From assembly GCA_902761355.1 (NCBI GenBank), contig CACWJY010000008.1, positions 1 through 64,000 of the forward strand: DNA of 64,000 nt, in the 5' to 3' direction. The translations under genes were made by a program, and so were the position numbers. This document shows positions 26,656-34,058 of this stretch, one piece after another. The notes under the pieces were generated by a model. The model saw nothing but the letters and a program-made list of their open reading frames with translations. It did not search any database and was not told where the DNA came from. The stretch comes from Fibrobacter succinogenes (lineage in GTDB: Bacteria > Fibrobacterota > Fibrobacteria > Fibrobacterales > Fibrobacteraceae). Position 1 is the stretch's first letter. Every line of letters starts with the position of its first letter.

Positions 26656-26801
26656 TATATTTAGAATCGTGAACGGTAGAAGGGTAAATCCTGAAACAAC
26701 TCTATCATTGCTCCCCTCCTGGTAGGTTCAAGGTTCCACATACCGATTCATATTTTCTCCTTCTTAGGAAAGGGTTCTCGCAAGGGAGCCCTTTCTTTTT
26801 T
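26656..26801 (+). ncRNA. Candidate small RNA with its own promoter and terminator
   Basis: TATATTT at 26656-26662 is followed by about 130 nt with no reading frame and then a strong terminator. AAAGGGTTCTC (26769-26779) pairs with GGGAGCCCTTT (26784-26794) across a GCAA tetraloop, followed by CTTTTTT. No downstream plus-strand gene exists, so a stand-alone transcript (roughly 26668-26801) is likely. I could not match it to SRP RNA, tmRNA or RNase P by their conserved words. It could alternatively be a long 3' UTR of the preceding gene. Confidence 0.5.
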
Positions 26802-26825
26802 GTCCCTTTAGGGACAAAAAGAAAG
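26791..26825. terminator. Bidirectional A/T-flanked hairpin
   Basis: CTTTCTTTTTTGTCCC and GGGACAAAAAGAAAG form a 15-bp stem with one bulged T around TTTA. It overlaps the T-tract of the sRNA terminator and can act in both directions. Confidence 0.55.
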
Positions 26826-26889
26826 TCCTTCGGCTCAGCCATGCCAGTCTGCAAGCAGCCTGTCGCGGCATTCGCCTTGCGGACTTTTC
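26821..26889. other. Structured intergenic element with interleaved stems
   Basis: GAAAGTCC (26821-26828) can pair with GGACTTTTC (26881-26889), with one bulge. Inside, ATGCC (26841-26845) pairs with GGCAT (26867-26871) and GCAAG (26851-26855) with CTTGC (26876-26880). These two inner stems are interleaved, as in an H-type pseudoknot. No coding frame is present. It may be a genome-dispersed intergenic repeat or part of an RNA. Confidence 0.4.
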
Positions 26890-26920
26890 TTTCAGCCTAT
26901 TCTACGGCTCGGTCATGTGC

Positions 26921-26946
26921 AAAAAAGCTCCGCATTAGCGGAGCTT
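26921..26946 (-). terminator. Rho-independent terminator of thrC
   Basis: On the minus strand AAGCTCCGC-TAAT-GCGGAGCTT is a perfect 9-bp stem followed by TTTT. It lies about 60 nt past the thrC stop. Confidence 0.8.
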
Positions 26947-26977
26947 CATTGGAATTCTGTGCTGTCGTATTAGCGAC

Positions 26978-27026
26978 GGCTGAAAGCCATTTGCTAATGC
27001 AGGCGCATTAGCGACGTCTTTCAGCC
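26978..27026 (-). repeat. Nested hairpin across the thrC stop codon
   Basis: The outer arms GGCTGAAAG (26978-26986) and CTTTCAGCC (27018-27026) are perfect complements. The inner arms GCTAATGC (26993-27000) and GCATTAGC (27005-27012) are perfect complements with an AGGC loop. The thrC stop (27008-27010) lies in the inner stem. The word GCATTAGC also spans the loop of the thrC terminator. Confidence 0.6.
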
Positions 27027-28345
27027 ATTTCTTTCTTCAAGATGTCCATGACAGCGCCGAGGTCTGCCGGAGCCTTGAACACGGGGTTCGCGAATTTGGA
27101 ACAGATATTCTCGAGCTTCTTTTCGTGATAGCCGACCTTGAATTCCGTGAACTTGAGGCCGTGAGCCGTGCTGATGACGACCACGTTCTCTTCCTTGTCG
27201 ATCTTGCCTGCGGCTACGAGCTTTTCGAGGGCGCCGAGAGCGACACCGGTGTGCGGGCAGCAGTAGAGACCGATACGGTCGCCGCGGTGGGCGGCATTCG
27301 CGAGTTCTTCTTCAGTGACGCTCACAACCATGCCGTTCGTCTTCTGGATGGCGCGTACGGCCTTCGGATAGCTGACCGGGTTGCCGATCTGAATTGCGGA
27401 GGCGAGCGTCTTCTTGGCCTGCATCGGGACGAGCTTGTCGAAGCCGCGTTCGTAAGCCTGGAAGAACGGGTTGGCGTTTTCGGCCTGGGCCACGATAATG
27501 CGAGGAATGCGGTCGATAAGACCCATGGCCTTGCAGTCTTCGAAACCCTTGGCGAGTGCGCTGACGTTACCGAGGTTGCCGCCCGGGATAATCACGGTGT
27601 CGGGAACCTTCCAGCCCATTTCCTGGCAGATTTCCGGAGAAATCGTCTTCTGGCCTTCTACGCGGAGGCTGTTCATGGAGTTGGCGAGGTAGATGCGGTT
27701 GTCGGCGGTGACCTGCTGCACGATCTTCATGCAACCGTCAAAGTCGGTGTCGAGGGCGAGTACGATGCTGCCGTTGGAAATCGGCTGGATCAGCTGGGCA
27801 ACGCTAGTCTTCCCGGCGGGGAGGAATACGATGCTCGGGATACCTGCCTTGGCGCAGTAAGCGCTCAGGGCTGCGGAGGTGTCGCCGGTAGAGGCGCAGG
27901 CCACGGCGTCGATTTCGTGAATTTTCTTTTTAATAATGTGGTTCACCTGGCTTACGAGAACCGTCATGCCGAGGTCCTTGAAGCTACCGGTGTGGGAGTT
28001 GCCGCAAAGCTTCACCTTGAGGCTCTTGATGCCCATTTCCTTGGCGAGCGGGGCAGCGTCAAATAGCGGGCTCCAGCCTTCGCGCATGGTCACGATGTCT
28101 TCAATCGGCATGTCGGGGAGCACCATTTCGCGCTTGCTCCAGATGCCGCTCATGTCGGCGGGTTCGAAGCTCATGCGGCGTTCGGCAAAGAGCTTCTTCC
28201 ATTCGTCGGGGCTCTTGCTGGCGAGAGCTGCACGGTCGTGTTCGACTTCGAGCAGGCTTCCGTCGACCTTGCTGCGGTAAATGACGTCGGTCAGCGGGTA
28301 GGTGTCGTCCCCGTTGATGTTTCTAAAATGGGCGTTGAATTGCAT
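27008..28345 (-). CDS. thrC: Threonine synthase
   Basis: 445 aa, PLP fold type II. It converts O-phosphohomoserine to threonine in the cytoplasm. The PLP lysine lies in GNSHTGSFKDLG (Lys123). Other signatures are ACASTGDTSAALSAYCAKAG, PGGNLGNVSALAKGFEDCK and the C-terminal STAHGLKFTEFK. The N-terminal Arg/Glu-rich segment and length fit class I bacterial ThrC. GAGGACATT precedes the ATG. A CTAAATT box lies about 25 nt upstream. The 3' end carries a nested hairpin and a strong terminator. Confidence 0.94.
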   Translation of the reverse strand: MQFNAHFRNINGDDTYPLTDVIYRSKVDGSLLEVEHDRAALASKSPDEWKKLFAERRMSFEPADMSGIWSKREMVLPDMPIEDIVTMREGWSPLFDAAPLAKEMGIKSLKVKLCGNSHTGSFKDLGMTVLVSQVNHIIKKKIHEIDAVACASTGDTSAALSAYCAKAGIPSIVFLPAGKTSVAQLIQPISNGSIVLALDTDFDGCMKIVQQVTADNRIYLANSMNSLRVEGQKTISPEICQEMGWKVPDTVIIPGGNLGNVSALAKGFEDCKAMGLIDRIPRIIVAQAENANPFFQAYERGFDKLVPMQAKKTLASAIQIGNPVSYPKAVRAIQKTNGMVVSVTEEELANAAHRGDRIGLYCCPHTGVALGALEKLVAAGKIDKEENVVVISTAHGLKFTEFKVGYHEKKLENICSKFANPVFKAPADLGAVMDILKKEMAERRR

Positions 28346-28370
28346 AATGTCCTCAAAAATTTACGACGAT

Positions 28371-28383
28371 AATTTAGAAAAAA
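28371..28383 (-). promoter_or_regulatory. -10-like TTTTTTCTAAATT element of thrC
   Basis: The minus-strand element sits 25 nt before the thrC ATG, leaving room for the GAGGA SD. It is the same word as at valS and dnaE. Confidence 0.45.
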
Positions 28384-28463
28384 GGTGGGGCTGTCTCAAG
28401 ATGCTAAAAGCAAAACGACCTAATATCAAATTACACTTCGTTTTAAAAACCCCTGCGTATCAA

Positions 28464-28476
28464 ATTTTCTATATTC
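28464..28476 (+). promoter_or_regulatory. -10-like TTTTCTATATTC element of the lipoprotein operon
   Basis: The word lies 32 nt before the GTG start at 28509 and matches the recurring TTTTnCTAWATT pattern. Confidence 0.4.
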
Positions 28477-28508
28477 TAGGCCGTATTTTAACAAACTCGG
28501 AGTTCTGA

Positions 28509-29981
28509 GTGAAAAAGCAAATTTTTAATAATTCGTTTGGCGCCCGTCCGGTGGTCGTAGCTTTGTTGCTTTTGGCCATTGTTCTTACTTCGTGCCTTTT
28601 TGAATCCGATGATAACGGCCTAGAAAGTTGGCTATCGAGTCAGGGGATGCCTAGTAGCTACAAGGTGCAGACTTTGTCAATTAACGACCTTAAGGTTGCT
28701 TCTGCCGAGGTATTTTTAGATACGCTCCCGAAGTCGGCCGATAATCGAGCTGTATTTGGGCATGCTTCAAATTTGACGCATGACTTGTTTGTAGACATGG
28801 CTTTTGTCCCTGATTCCAGCTTTATCAGAAAATTGAACGAGTCCGATACCTCGGGTGCTTTTATGTACTTCTTCTGGTTGCGTCCGTTCTATATGGCAAA
28901 AAAATTCCCTTCTGATTCACTCCCTTATAAAGAGGAAATGAATGTTTCTATCGAGTGGAAATTGGATGCTAGTACTTCGGGTGGCTTCATAGATAGTATT
29001 ATGCGTATCACTGATGCGGGGTGGTATGAGAGCCTGACTGAATGGAAACCAGATGCCTCAGCTGATACGGTGTTCAATATGCATGTGGCTGCGGGGGATA
29101 CCTTAATCCGTCTACAGTTGCCCACAGCTTTGGTCGATAGCTTGAAAAAGATTAAGGGGTCCGCTCATTTGCAACTTCGTTTCTCTGCTCCCGAAGCAAA
29201 ACATGAATACCGTTTCTATGGCGATGAAACCTATTATCCGCCAATTTTTAGCCTGTATTCAGATTCGACAACCTTTATTTCTTTCAATCCCTTCCGTATG
29301 GCAAATGTCGTTAGGAACGAAGAAGAATGTTTAGAATGCCTTGTCCTTCATGGCGGAGTCTATGATTCTTTAGTTGTAGAGTTACCTTCAGAACGTATTC
29401 TTAAGGCTCTTTCGGAATTCTATGGCGATGATTTCCCCTATACCAAGGGAGACAAGAACGATGTTCGTCAGACGGTTGTTTTGGCTCAGCTGACCATGGC
29501 TCGTGATGATTCCAAGGGTTCTAATGAATTTGGGTATCCGATACAGGTTGTTGTTGGCTCTTATGTGGATAGCGCCGATGGACAGATTCGCCGTATGGAG
29601 AACTATCGCTTGAATGATGACCTGATTTTAGAGGATGGACATCAGAACCTGGTTTTCCATAAAGGGGATTCCCTGTCGCTTCAATTGACTTATGGCATGC
29701 GAGACTTTTTGAACAAGGCTAGCGATGGTCGTTCCATGAAGTTTATTATGCGCTTGGGATATCCGTTCTTGCAGGAAAAGGATACGACTTATAGCGATTA
29801 TGTGAAAACCTGGAAAGATACGATCAAGACGGCTAAGGGTGACTCTATCGTGTCTCGAAAAGATACGGTTTCCTTGTTCTTTAGCTATCTGGACTATGCC
29901 CGCTACGATTTTACGGAATCGTTCGAAAAACCGATGACTCTCAAACTTTGGTTGGCCTCTAAGCGGGGGGATGAAGAATGA
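28509..29981 (+). CDS. Lipoprotein of unknown function
   Basis: 490 aa starting at GTG. The signal peptide PVVVALLLLAIVLTSC gives a lipobox with Cys29. The mature protein is predicted beta-rich, with repeated Asp/Ser-Asp-Thr turns and WKLDASTSGGF or FFWLRPFYM segments. No enzymatic motif is recognised. The stop overlaps the start of the following outer-membrane barrel gene by 4 nt, so the two proteins are probably made together and may form an envelope pair. The operon continues with DUF4912 and GH57 genes. Confidence 0.7.
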   Translation: MKKQIFNNSFGARPVVVALLLLAIVLTSCLFESDDNGLESWLSSQGMPSSYKVQTLSINDLKVASAEVFLDTLPKSADNRAVFGHASNLTHDLFVDMAFVPDSSFIRKLNESDTSGAFMYFFWLRPFYMAKKFPSDSLPYKEEMNVSIEWKLDASTSGGFIDSIMRITDAGWYESLTEWKPDASADTVFNMHVAAGDTLIRLQLPTALVDSLKKIKGSAHLQLRFSAPEAKHEYRFYGDETYYPPIFSLYSDSTTFISFNPFRMANVVRNEEECLECLVLHGGVYDSLVVELPSERILKALSEFYGDDFPYTKGDKNDVRQTVVLAQLTMARDDSKGSNEFGYPIQVVVGSYVDSADGQIRRMENYRLNDDLILEDGHQNLVFHKGDSLSLQLTYGMRDFLNKASDGRSMKFIMRLGYPFLQEKDTTYSDYVKTWKDTIKTAKGDSIVSRKDTVSLFFSYLDYARYDFTESFEKPMTLKLWLASKRGDEE

Positions 29982-31219
29982 AAAAGATTGTTTTAGCATT
30001 ATGCGCTTTTGTTGGCTTTTCTTGCGCTTCTATGATTGGCATGGATGCCCTTGGTGAAGAACAGGTGCTTGGTGGAACTGCTTCTGCTGCGGGTCGTGGC
30101 TTTGCGGGTAACGCCAAGACTGGTGATGCCGAAGGACTGTCTGTGGTGAACCCTGCGCGCTTGGCTTTTGATGCCAAGGTGGTTTTCAATCTTAATTTCT
30201 TGGTAGAGATGGATGCCGCAGAAAAAGGCGGAAACCATTATACATCAACAAACCTTTCTTTGCCTTCGTTTAACTTGTCGTTCCCGATGAATGAATTTGG
30301 TGCTCTGGGACTTTCCTTGTGGCAGCACTATTCGTCGTCGTTTAAAGAGGATTATGCCAACAGCAAGACCATGTCTGATGTAGAAATTGAATACAAAGGC
30401 AGTGTCTATGAATTGGTTCCGTCTTATGCAATCCGTTTGCCGTTTTGGCGTTCGCTTTCGTTGGGTGCATCTGCCCACGTTGTTATGGGCAATACCTCGA
30501 GACAGCTGACATTGGGTGGCAATACGTCTGATTTGCCCAAAGAAGATGCCTGGGCTTCGTCTAAATCCAAGATCTCGGATTATGTAGATGGAACATGGGA
30601 AATTAAGGACCATCCTGCCTATTATACGGCAGCACTTCAGTACCGTGGTCCCATGGTATCTTATTTCTTCTCATTTACGACGGGATATACTTTAAAGAAT
30701 ACGTTGGATTATAACTTTAGATTTAGCGAAATCGATACGTTGGCCTCGACTCGTTATGTCCGTGAAATTGATGTGCCGGCCTTGCTTGCAACGGGTATAA
30801 ATTACCGTTTGAACAAACGACATAATATCATGGTTGATTTTTTGTGGCGAGCCTGGGATGATGACATCGAAAATCTGGCGGGTGGTTGGAATTTACCTCA
30901 GACAACCAAGACGCAAAAAGACTTTATGATTTCGTTAGGTTATCAGTGCGACGGAAGTCCGCTATTTTATGAGTCTTATTGGAAAAGAATCAATTACCGT
31001 GTTGGAACATGGTACAGAAATTGGTATATTAAGGACGTCTTTGAAGTTGGCGGTTCGCTCGGTGGCGGGTTCCCTCTCGGTCGCAAGGGGACGACTGTGG
31101 ATCTTGCCGTACAGGGTGGAAAGCGCTTCGCTGATATCGATAACCAGTGGGACGAAACGTTCATTGGTCTTCGTGTCGGTTTGACGGGCATCGCTACATG
31201 GGGTATGGAGCGTAGGTAG
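29978..31219 (+). CDS. Outer-membrane beta-barrel protein (OMPP1/FadL-like size)
   Basis: 413 aa. The signal peptide is MKKIVLALCAFVGFSCA with cleavage near CAS. The mature part is a series of amphipathic strands with aromatic girdles (LGLSLWQHYSSSF, YYTAALQYRGPMVSYFFSF, GINYRLNKRHNIMVDFLWRA) and ends with GLRVGLTGIATWGMERR. The early LSVVNPARLAF segment recalls the 'NPA' region of FadL/PorV-like barrels. A transport or assembly role is possible but not shown. It overlaps the upstream lipoprotein gene by 4 nt. Confidence 0.7.
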   Translation: MKKIVLALCAFVGFSCASMIGMDALGEEQVLGGTASAAGRGFAGNAKTGDAEGLSVVNPARLAFDAKVVFNLNFLVEMDAAEKGGNHYTSTNLSLPSFNLSFPMNEFGALGLSLWQHYSSSFKEDYANSKTMSDVEIEYKGSVYELVPSYAIRLPFWRSLSLGASAHVVMGNTSRQLTLGGNTSDLPKEDAWASSKSKISDYVDGTWEIKDHPAYYTAALQYRGPMVSYFFSFTTGYTLKNTLDYNFRFSEIDTLASTRYVREIDVPALLATGINYRLNKRHNIMVDFLWRAWDDDIENLAGGWNLPQTTKTQKDFMISLGYQCDGSPLFYESYWKRINYRVGTWYRNWYIKDVFEVGGSLGGGFPLGRKGTTVDLAVQGGKRFADIDNQWDETFIGLRVGLTGIATWGMERR

Positions 31220-31241
31220 TTTTTTATGAAGGAGGCCTGGT

Positions 31242-32450
31242 ATGGCTGTAAAAAAAGAAACAGATGCAAAGTCTAAAATAAAGGCGACCATCAAGGAACT
31301 TGCCGAAAAAACCTCTGATAAGGTCAAGAAGGTTAAGGTGGCTACAGAGACAGCGGCTAAGGAAAAGGTCGCTAAGGTTGCTGCGAAAAAGACGGCAACA
31401 AAGGCTGCAACCCTTAAGACGATGAAGGACGCCGAAGAAAAGGCCGTGAAGGCCGTGGCCAAGGTGAAAAAGGCTGCAGCAACAAAGGTTGCAAAGATTT
31501 CGGACGAAGTGAAGAAGGTTGCTACAAAGAAAACGGCTGCCAAGTCTACGACTGTAAAGGCTTCTGCAAAAGCTGCTACGGCAAAGACCTCTGCAACAAA
31601 AACTGTTGCGAAAGTGGCTGCTGCTAAGTCTGTCAAGGCCTCCACAAAGGATGTCGCCAAGATGGCTCAGTCTTTTGATGCTGAGTATCTGGTGCTTATG
31701 CAGAAGGATCCGAACTGGATGCACGCCTTCTGGGAAGTTTCTGAAAACCGTATCAACGAAGCAAAGAAGGGTAAGGGAAAAATCGTTCTTCGCTTATTTG
31801 ATATCGCTGATGACCTTACGGTGCAGCGCAGCAAAAAACGCAAGTTCCGTGATATCGAAGTGCCTGCCAATGCTCGCAGCTGGTATGTCGAAAATACCGC
31901 AGGCAAGTCTTGCGTGGCTGTTCTCGGTGCTGTGTCTGGCAAGGAATTCAAGCCTATCGTTGAGTCGACTCCGGTGATGACTTTTGACAAATCCGCTGCA
32001 GCTCCTGCCGCAGACGACGCATTTGCAAAGGCCTCTCTTGGCGGAAATACACTCGGCAATTTTATGAGTTCTGGTTTCTCTAGCCAGACGGCTGAATCTT
32101 GGCTCAAGAGCCTTGGTGGTAATTTCGGTAGTTCTTCAGAATCCATGTTCTCTGGGGCTCTTTCGAGTGCTGCTCTCCAGTCAAACAATATCGAAGTTGC
32201 CAAGGATTCTGTGAACTACGGCAAGGATTTCTTCTTGTGGGTGAAAACGCGCCTGATTGTTTACGGTGGAACTCGTCCCGACGCCCATTTGCAGGTCCGT
32301 GGCGAACCGTTCCCGCTGAATCCGGATGGTACCTTCAGCTTTGAAGAAGACCTGCCGGATTCGACGAAGATTATTCCGGTGTTCGCGACCGACAAGGACG
32401 GCGATTTCCCGACTACGATTGTGCCGATTGTCGTTAAGCGTACGGAGTAG
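31242..32450 (+). CDS. Histone H1-like Lys/Ala-rich N-terminus fused to DUF4912
   Basis: 402 aa. Residues 1-135 are almost only Lys, Ala, Thr and Val in KAAATKVAK/AKKTA-type repeats, as in H1-like or phasin-like bacterial proteins. Residues about 145-225 match DUF4912: EYLVLMQKDPNWMHAFWEVS, IVLRLFDIADDLTV and NARSWYVE. A Ser/Gly linker and a beta-rich C-terminus (LIVYGGTRPDAHLQVRGEPF, FATDKDGDFP) follow. DUF4912 genes commonly sit next to GH57/DUF1957 genes, as here, where the GH57 starts 9 nt downstream. A link to glycogen-like polymer metabolism is inferred. GGAGG precedes the ATG. Confidence 0.8.
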   Translation: MAVKKETDAKSKIKATIKELAEKTSDKVKKVKVATETAAKEKVAKVAAKKTATKAATLKTMKDAEEKAVKAVAKVKKAAATKVAKISDEVKKVATKKTAAKSTTVKASAKAATAKTSATKTVAKVAAAKSVKASTKDVAKMAQSFDAEYLVLMQKDPNWMHAFWEVSENRINEAKKGKGKIVLRLFDIADDLTVQRSKKRKFRDIEVPANARSWYVENTAGKSCVAVLGAVSGKEFKPIVESTPVMTFDKSAAAPAADDAFAKASLGGNTLGNFMSSGFSSQTAESWLKSLGGNFGSSSESMFSGALSSAALQSNNIEVAKDSVNYGKDFFLWVKTRLIVYGGTRPDAHLQVRGEPFPLNPDGTFSFEEDLPDSTKIIPVFATDKDGDFPTTIVPIVVKRTE

Positions 32451-32459
32451 TCCTCTTTA

Positions 32460-34058
32460 ATGGGTGCTCCCGGAAAAATACTTTTCCTGATGCACGCACA
32501 TTTACCTTTTGTGCGGCATCCGGAATATAAGCGCTTTTTCGAAGAGAACTGGCTGTTTGAAGCTATTGCCGAAACGTATTTGCCTCTTGTGCAAGCGATG
32601 CGGCGTCTTTTAGAAAAAGGTGTTCCAGGAACACTCAACTTGAGTGTTTCTCCTCCGCTTATTGAAATGCTTTCTGACGAAAACTTGATTGAAAAGTTTT
32701 CGGAGCATTTAAAAAAACAGCTTGAGCTGATCGAAAAGGAAGTGGCTCGAAACACAGGAACGGAGTTGGAACCGCTTTCTCGTTTTTATTGGTCGCGTCA
32801 GCAAACCCTGATAGACTTGTGGGAAAACCGCATCAATCGTAATCTGCTTGCTGAATTTTTAGAACTTGAAAAGGCGGGTAAGCTGAATTTGCTCACGTGC
32901 GTGGGGACGCACCCGTTCTTGCCTGCGTATCAGAGCGACCCTGCGTCTATCCGTATGCAATTGGATGTGACGGTGCGTTGTTTTGAACGCGCTTTTGGAC
33001 GCAAGCCCAAGGGCGTGTGGCTCCCCGAATGTGGGTATTTCCCGGGGCTCGACAAGTATCTTGCCGAATTTGGCCTGCATTATTTCTTTTTAGAAACGCA
33101 TGGGGTCTTGTTGGCGTCGCCTACGCCCAAGTATGGTGTATTCACTCCTCTGCGTACTACGCAAGGGCTTTACTGCATGGGACGCGAACAAAAAAGTTCG
33201 ATGGAGGTGTGGAGCCGCCGTACAGGATATCCGGGCCACCCCGAATACCGTGAGTTCTTTACGGATATTGCAAGAAACCGTCCCCGCGATTATTTAGGCG
33301 AATATTTCTTTGCCGGAGATACGCCGATTGATTCTGGCTTCAAGTACAATCGTATTACAGGTGGCGAACATAAGGAAATTTACCGCCCGTGGAATGCGAT
33401 GAAGTTGGCAGAGGACCATGCACGTTTATTTATCGTGAATCGTGAAGCCACAATTTCTGAATTATTGGTGAATATGGAAGGGAACAAGGCTGCGATGCTT
33501 TGCCCTTACGATGCCGAACTTTTTGGGCACTGGTGGTTTGAAGGCCCCATATTCCTCGAAGAAATGCTTATGCGTGCGGCTTCTTCGACGGTGCTTGAAT
33601 TTGCCGGTGCAGATGAAGTGATGACGTCTTCGGCAGATCCTGATGCTCATGAGCCCGCGTTTTCTAGCTGGGGCGAAGGTGGCTTTGGGTCGGTGTGGAT
33701 TAATGGCGAAACGGACAAGTATTATCCGCAGTCTTACCGTATGCGGGCCATGATTGACCACCTGGTTTCTATTCGTGAAAAAATGGGGCGTGAGTCTCTA
33801 CGCGGAAAACTCCTGACGCGTTATATAAAGCAGATGGAACGAGAATTAATGCTTTTCCAGTCCTCGGACTGGGCTTTCATGATTCACAACCATTCTGCAG
33901 ATGGCTATGCCCGCCGTCGTTTAGATGACCATTATCACAATGGCCATGCCTTATTTGCCGAGGCATGCAAGGCCATTCTTAAGAATACGGATAAGCTTGC
34001 TGTGCATTCCATATTGCCGAAGCTTGAAGAAACAAATAATATCTTCAGCTGGCTCTAA
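32460..34058 (+). CDS. GH57/DUF1957 enzyme, probable 1,4-alpha-glucan branching enzyme
   Basis: 532 aa, cytoplasmic. The N-terminus KILFLMHAHLPFVRHPEY is typical of GH57. The nucleophile region is WLPECGYFPGLDKYL (Glu190), and the acid/base region is LCPYDAELFGHWWFEGP (Asp351). The C-terminal DUF1957 segment includes SSDWAFMIHNHSADGYA. Spacing and length fit GH57 branching enzymes, which form alpha-1,6 branches in glycogen. The tight link to DUF4912 supports this. No strong SD is seen; translation may be coupled to the upstream gene. Its stop overlaps the convergent protease gene by 4 nt. Confidence 0.85.
   Translation: MGAPGKILFLMHAHLPFVRHPEYKRFFEENWLFEAIAETYLPLVQAMRRLLEKGVPGTLNLSVSPPLIEMLSDENLIEKFSEHLKKQLELIEKEVARNTGTELEPLSRFYWSRQQTLIDLWENRINRNLLAEFLELEKAGKLNLLTCVGTHPFLPAYQSDPASIRMQLDVTVRCFERAFGRKPKGVWLPECGYFPGLDKYLAEFGLHYFFLETHGVLLASPTPKYGVFTPLRTTQGLYCMGREQKSSMEVWSRRTGYPGHPEYREFFTDIARNRPRDYLGEYFFAGDTPIDSGFKYNRITGGEHKEIYRPWNAMKLAEDHARLFIVNREATISELLVNMEGNKAAMLCPYDAELFGHWWFEGPIFLEEMLMRAASSTVLEFAGADEVMTSSADPDAHEPAFSSWGEGGFGSVWINGETDKYYPQSYRMRAMIDHLVSIREKMGRESLRGKLLTRYIKQMERELMLFQSSDWAFMIHNHSADGYARRRLDDHYHNGHALFAEACKAILKNTDKLAVHSILPKLEETNNIFSWL

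Noticed and set aside
26700..26740. Possible tRNA or SRP RNA (GGTTCAAG word)
   Set aside because: No matching T-stem or acceptor arms and no GGAAG-type SRP loop; kept only as a candidate sRNA.
27125..28066. 313-aa plus-strand frame opposite thrC
   Set aside because: Long only because thrC codon use leaves the opposite frame open; thrC is unambiguous.
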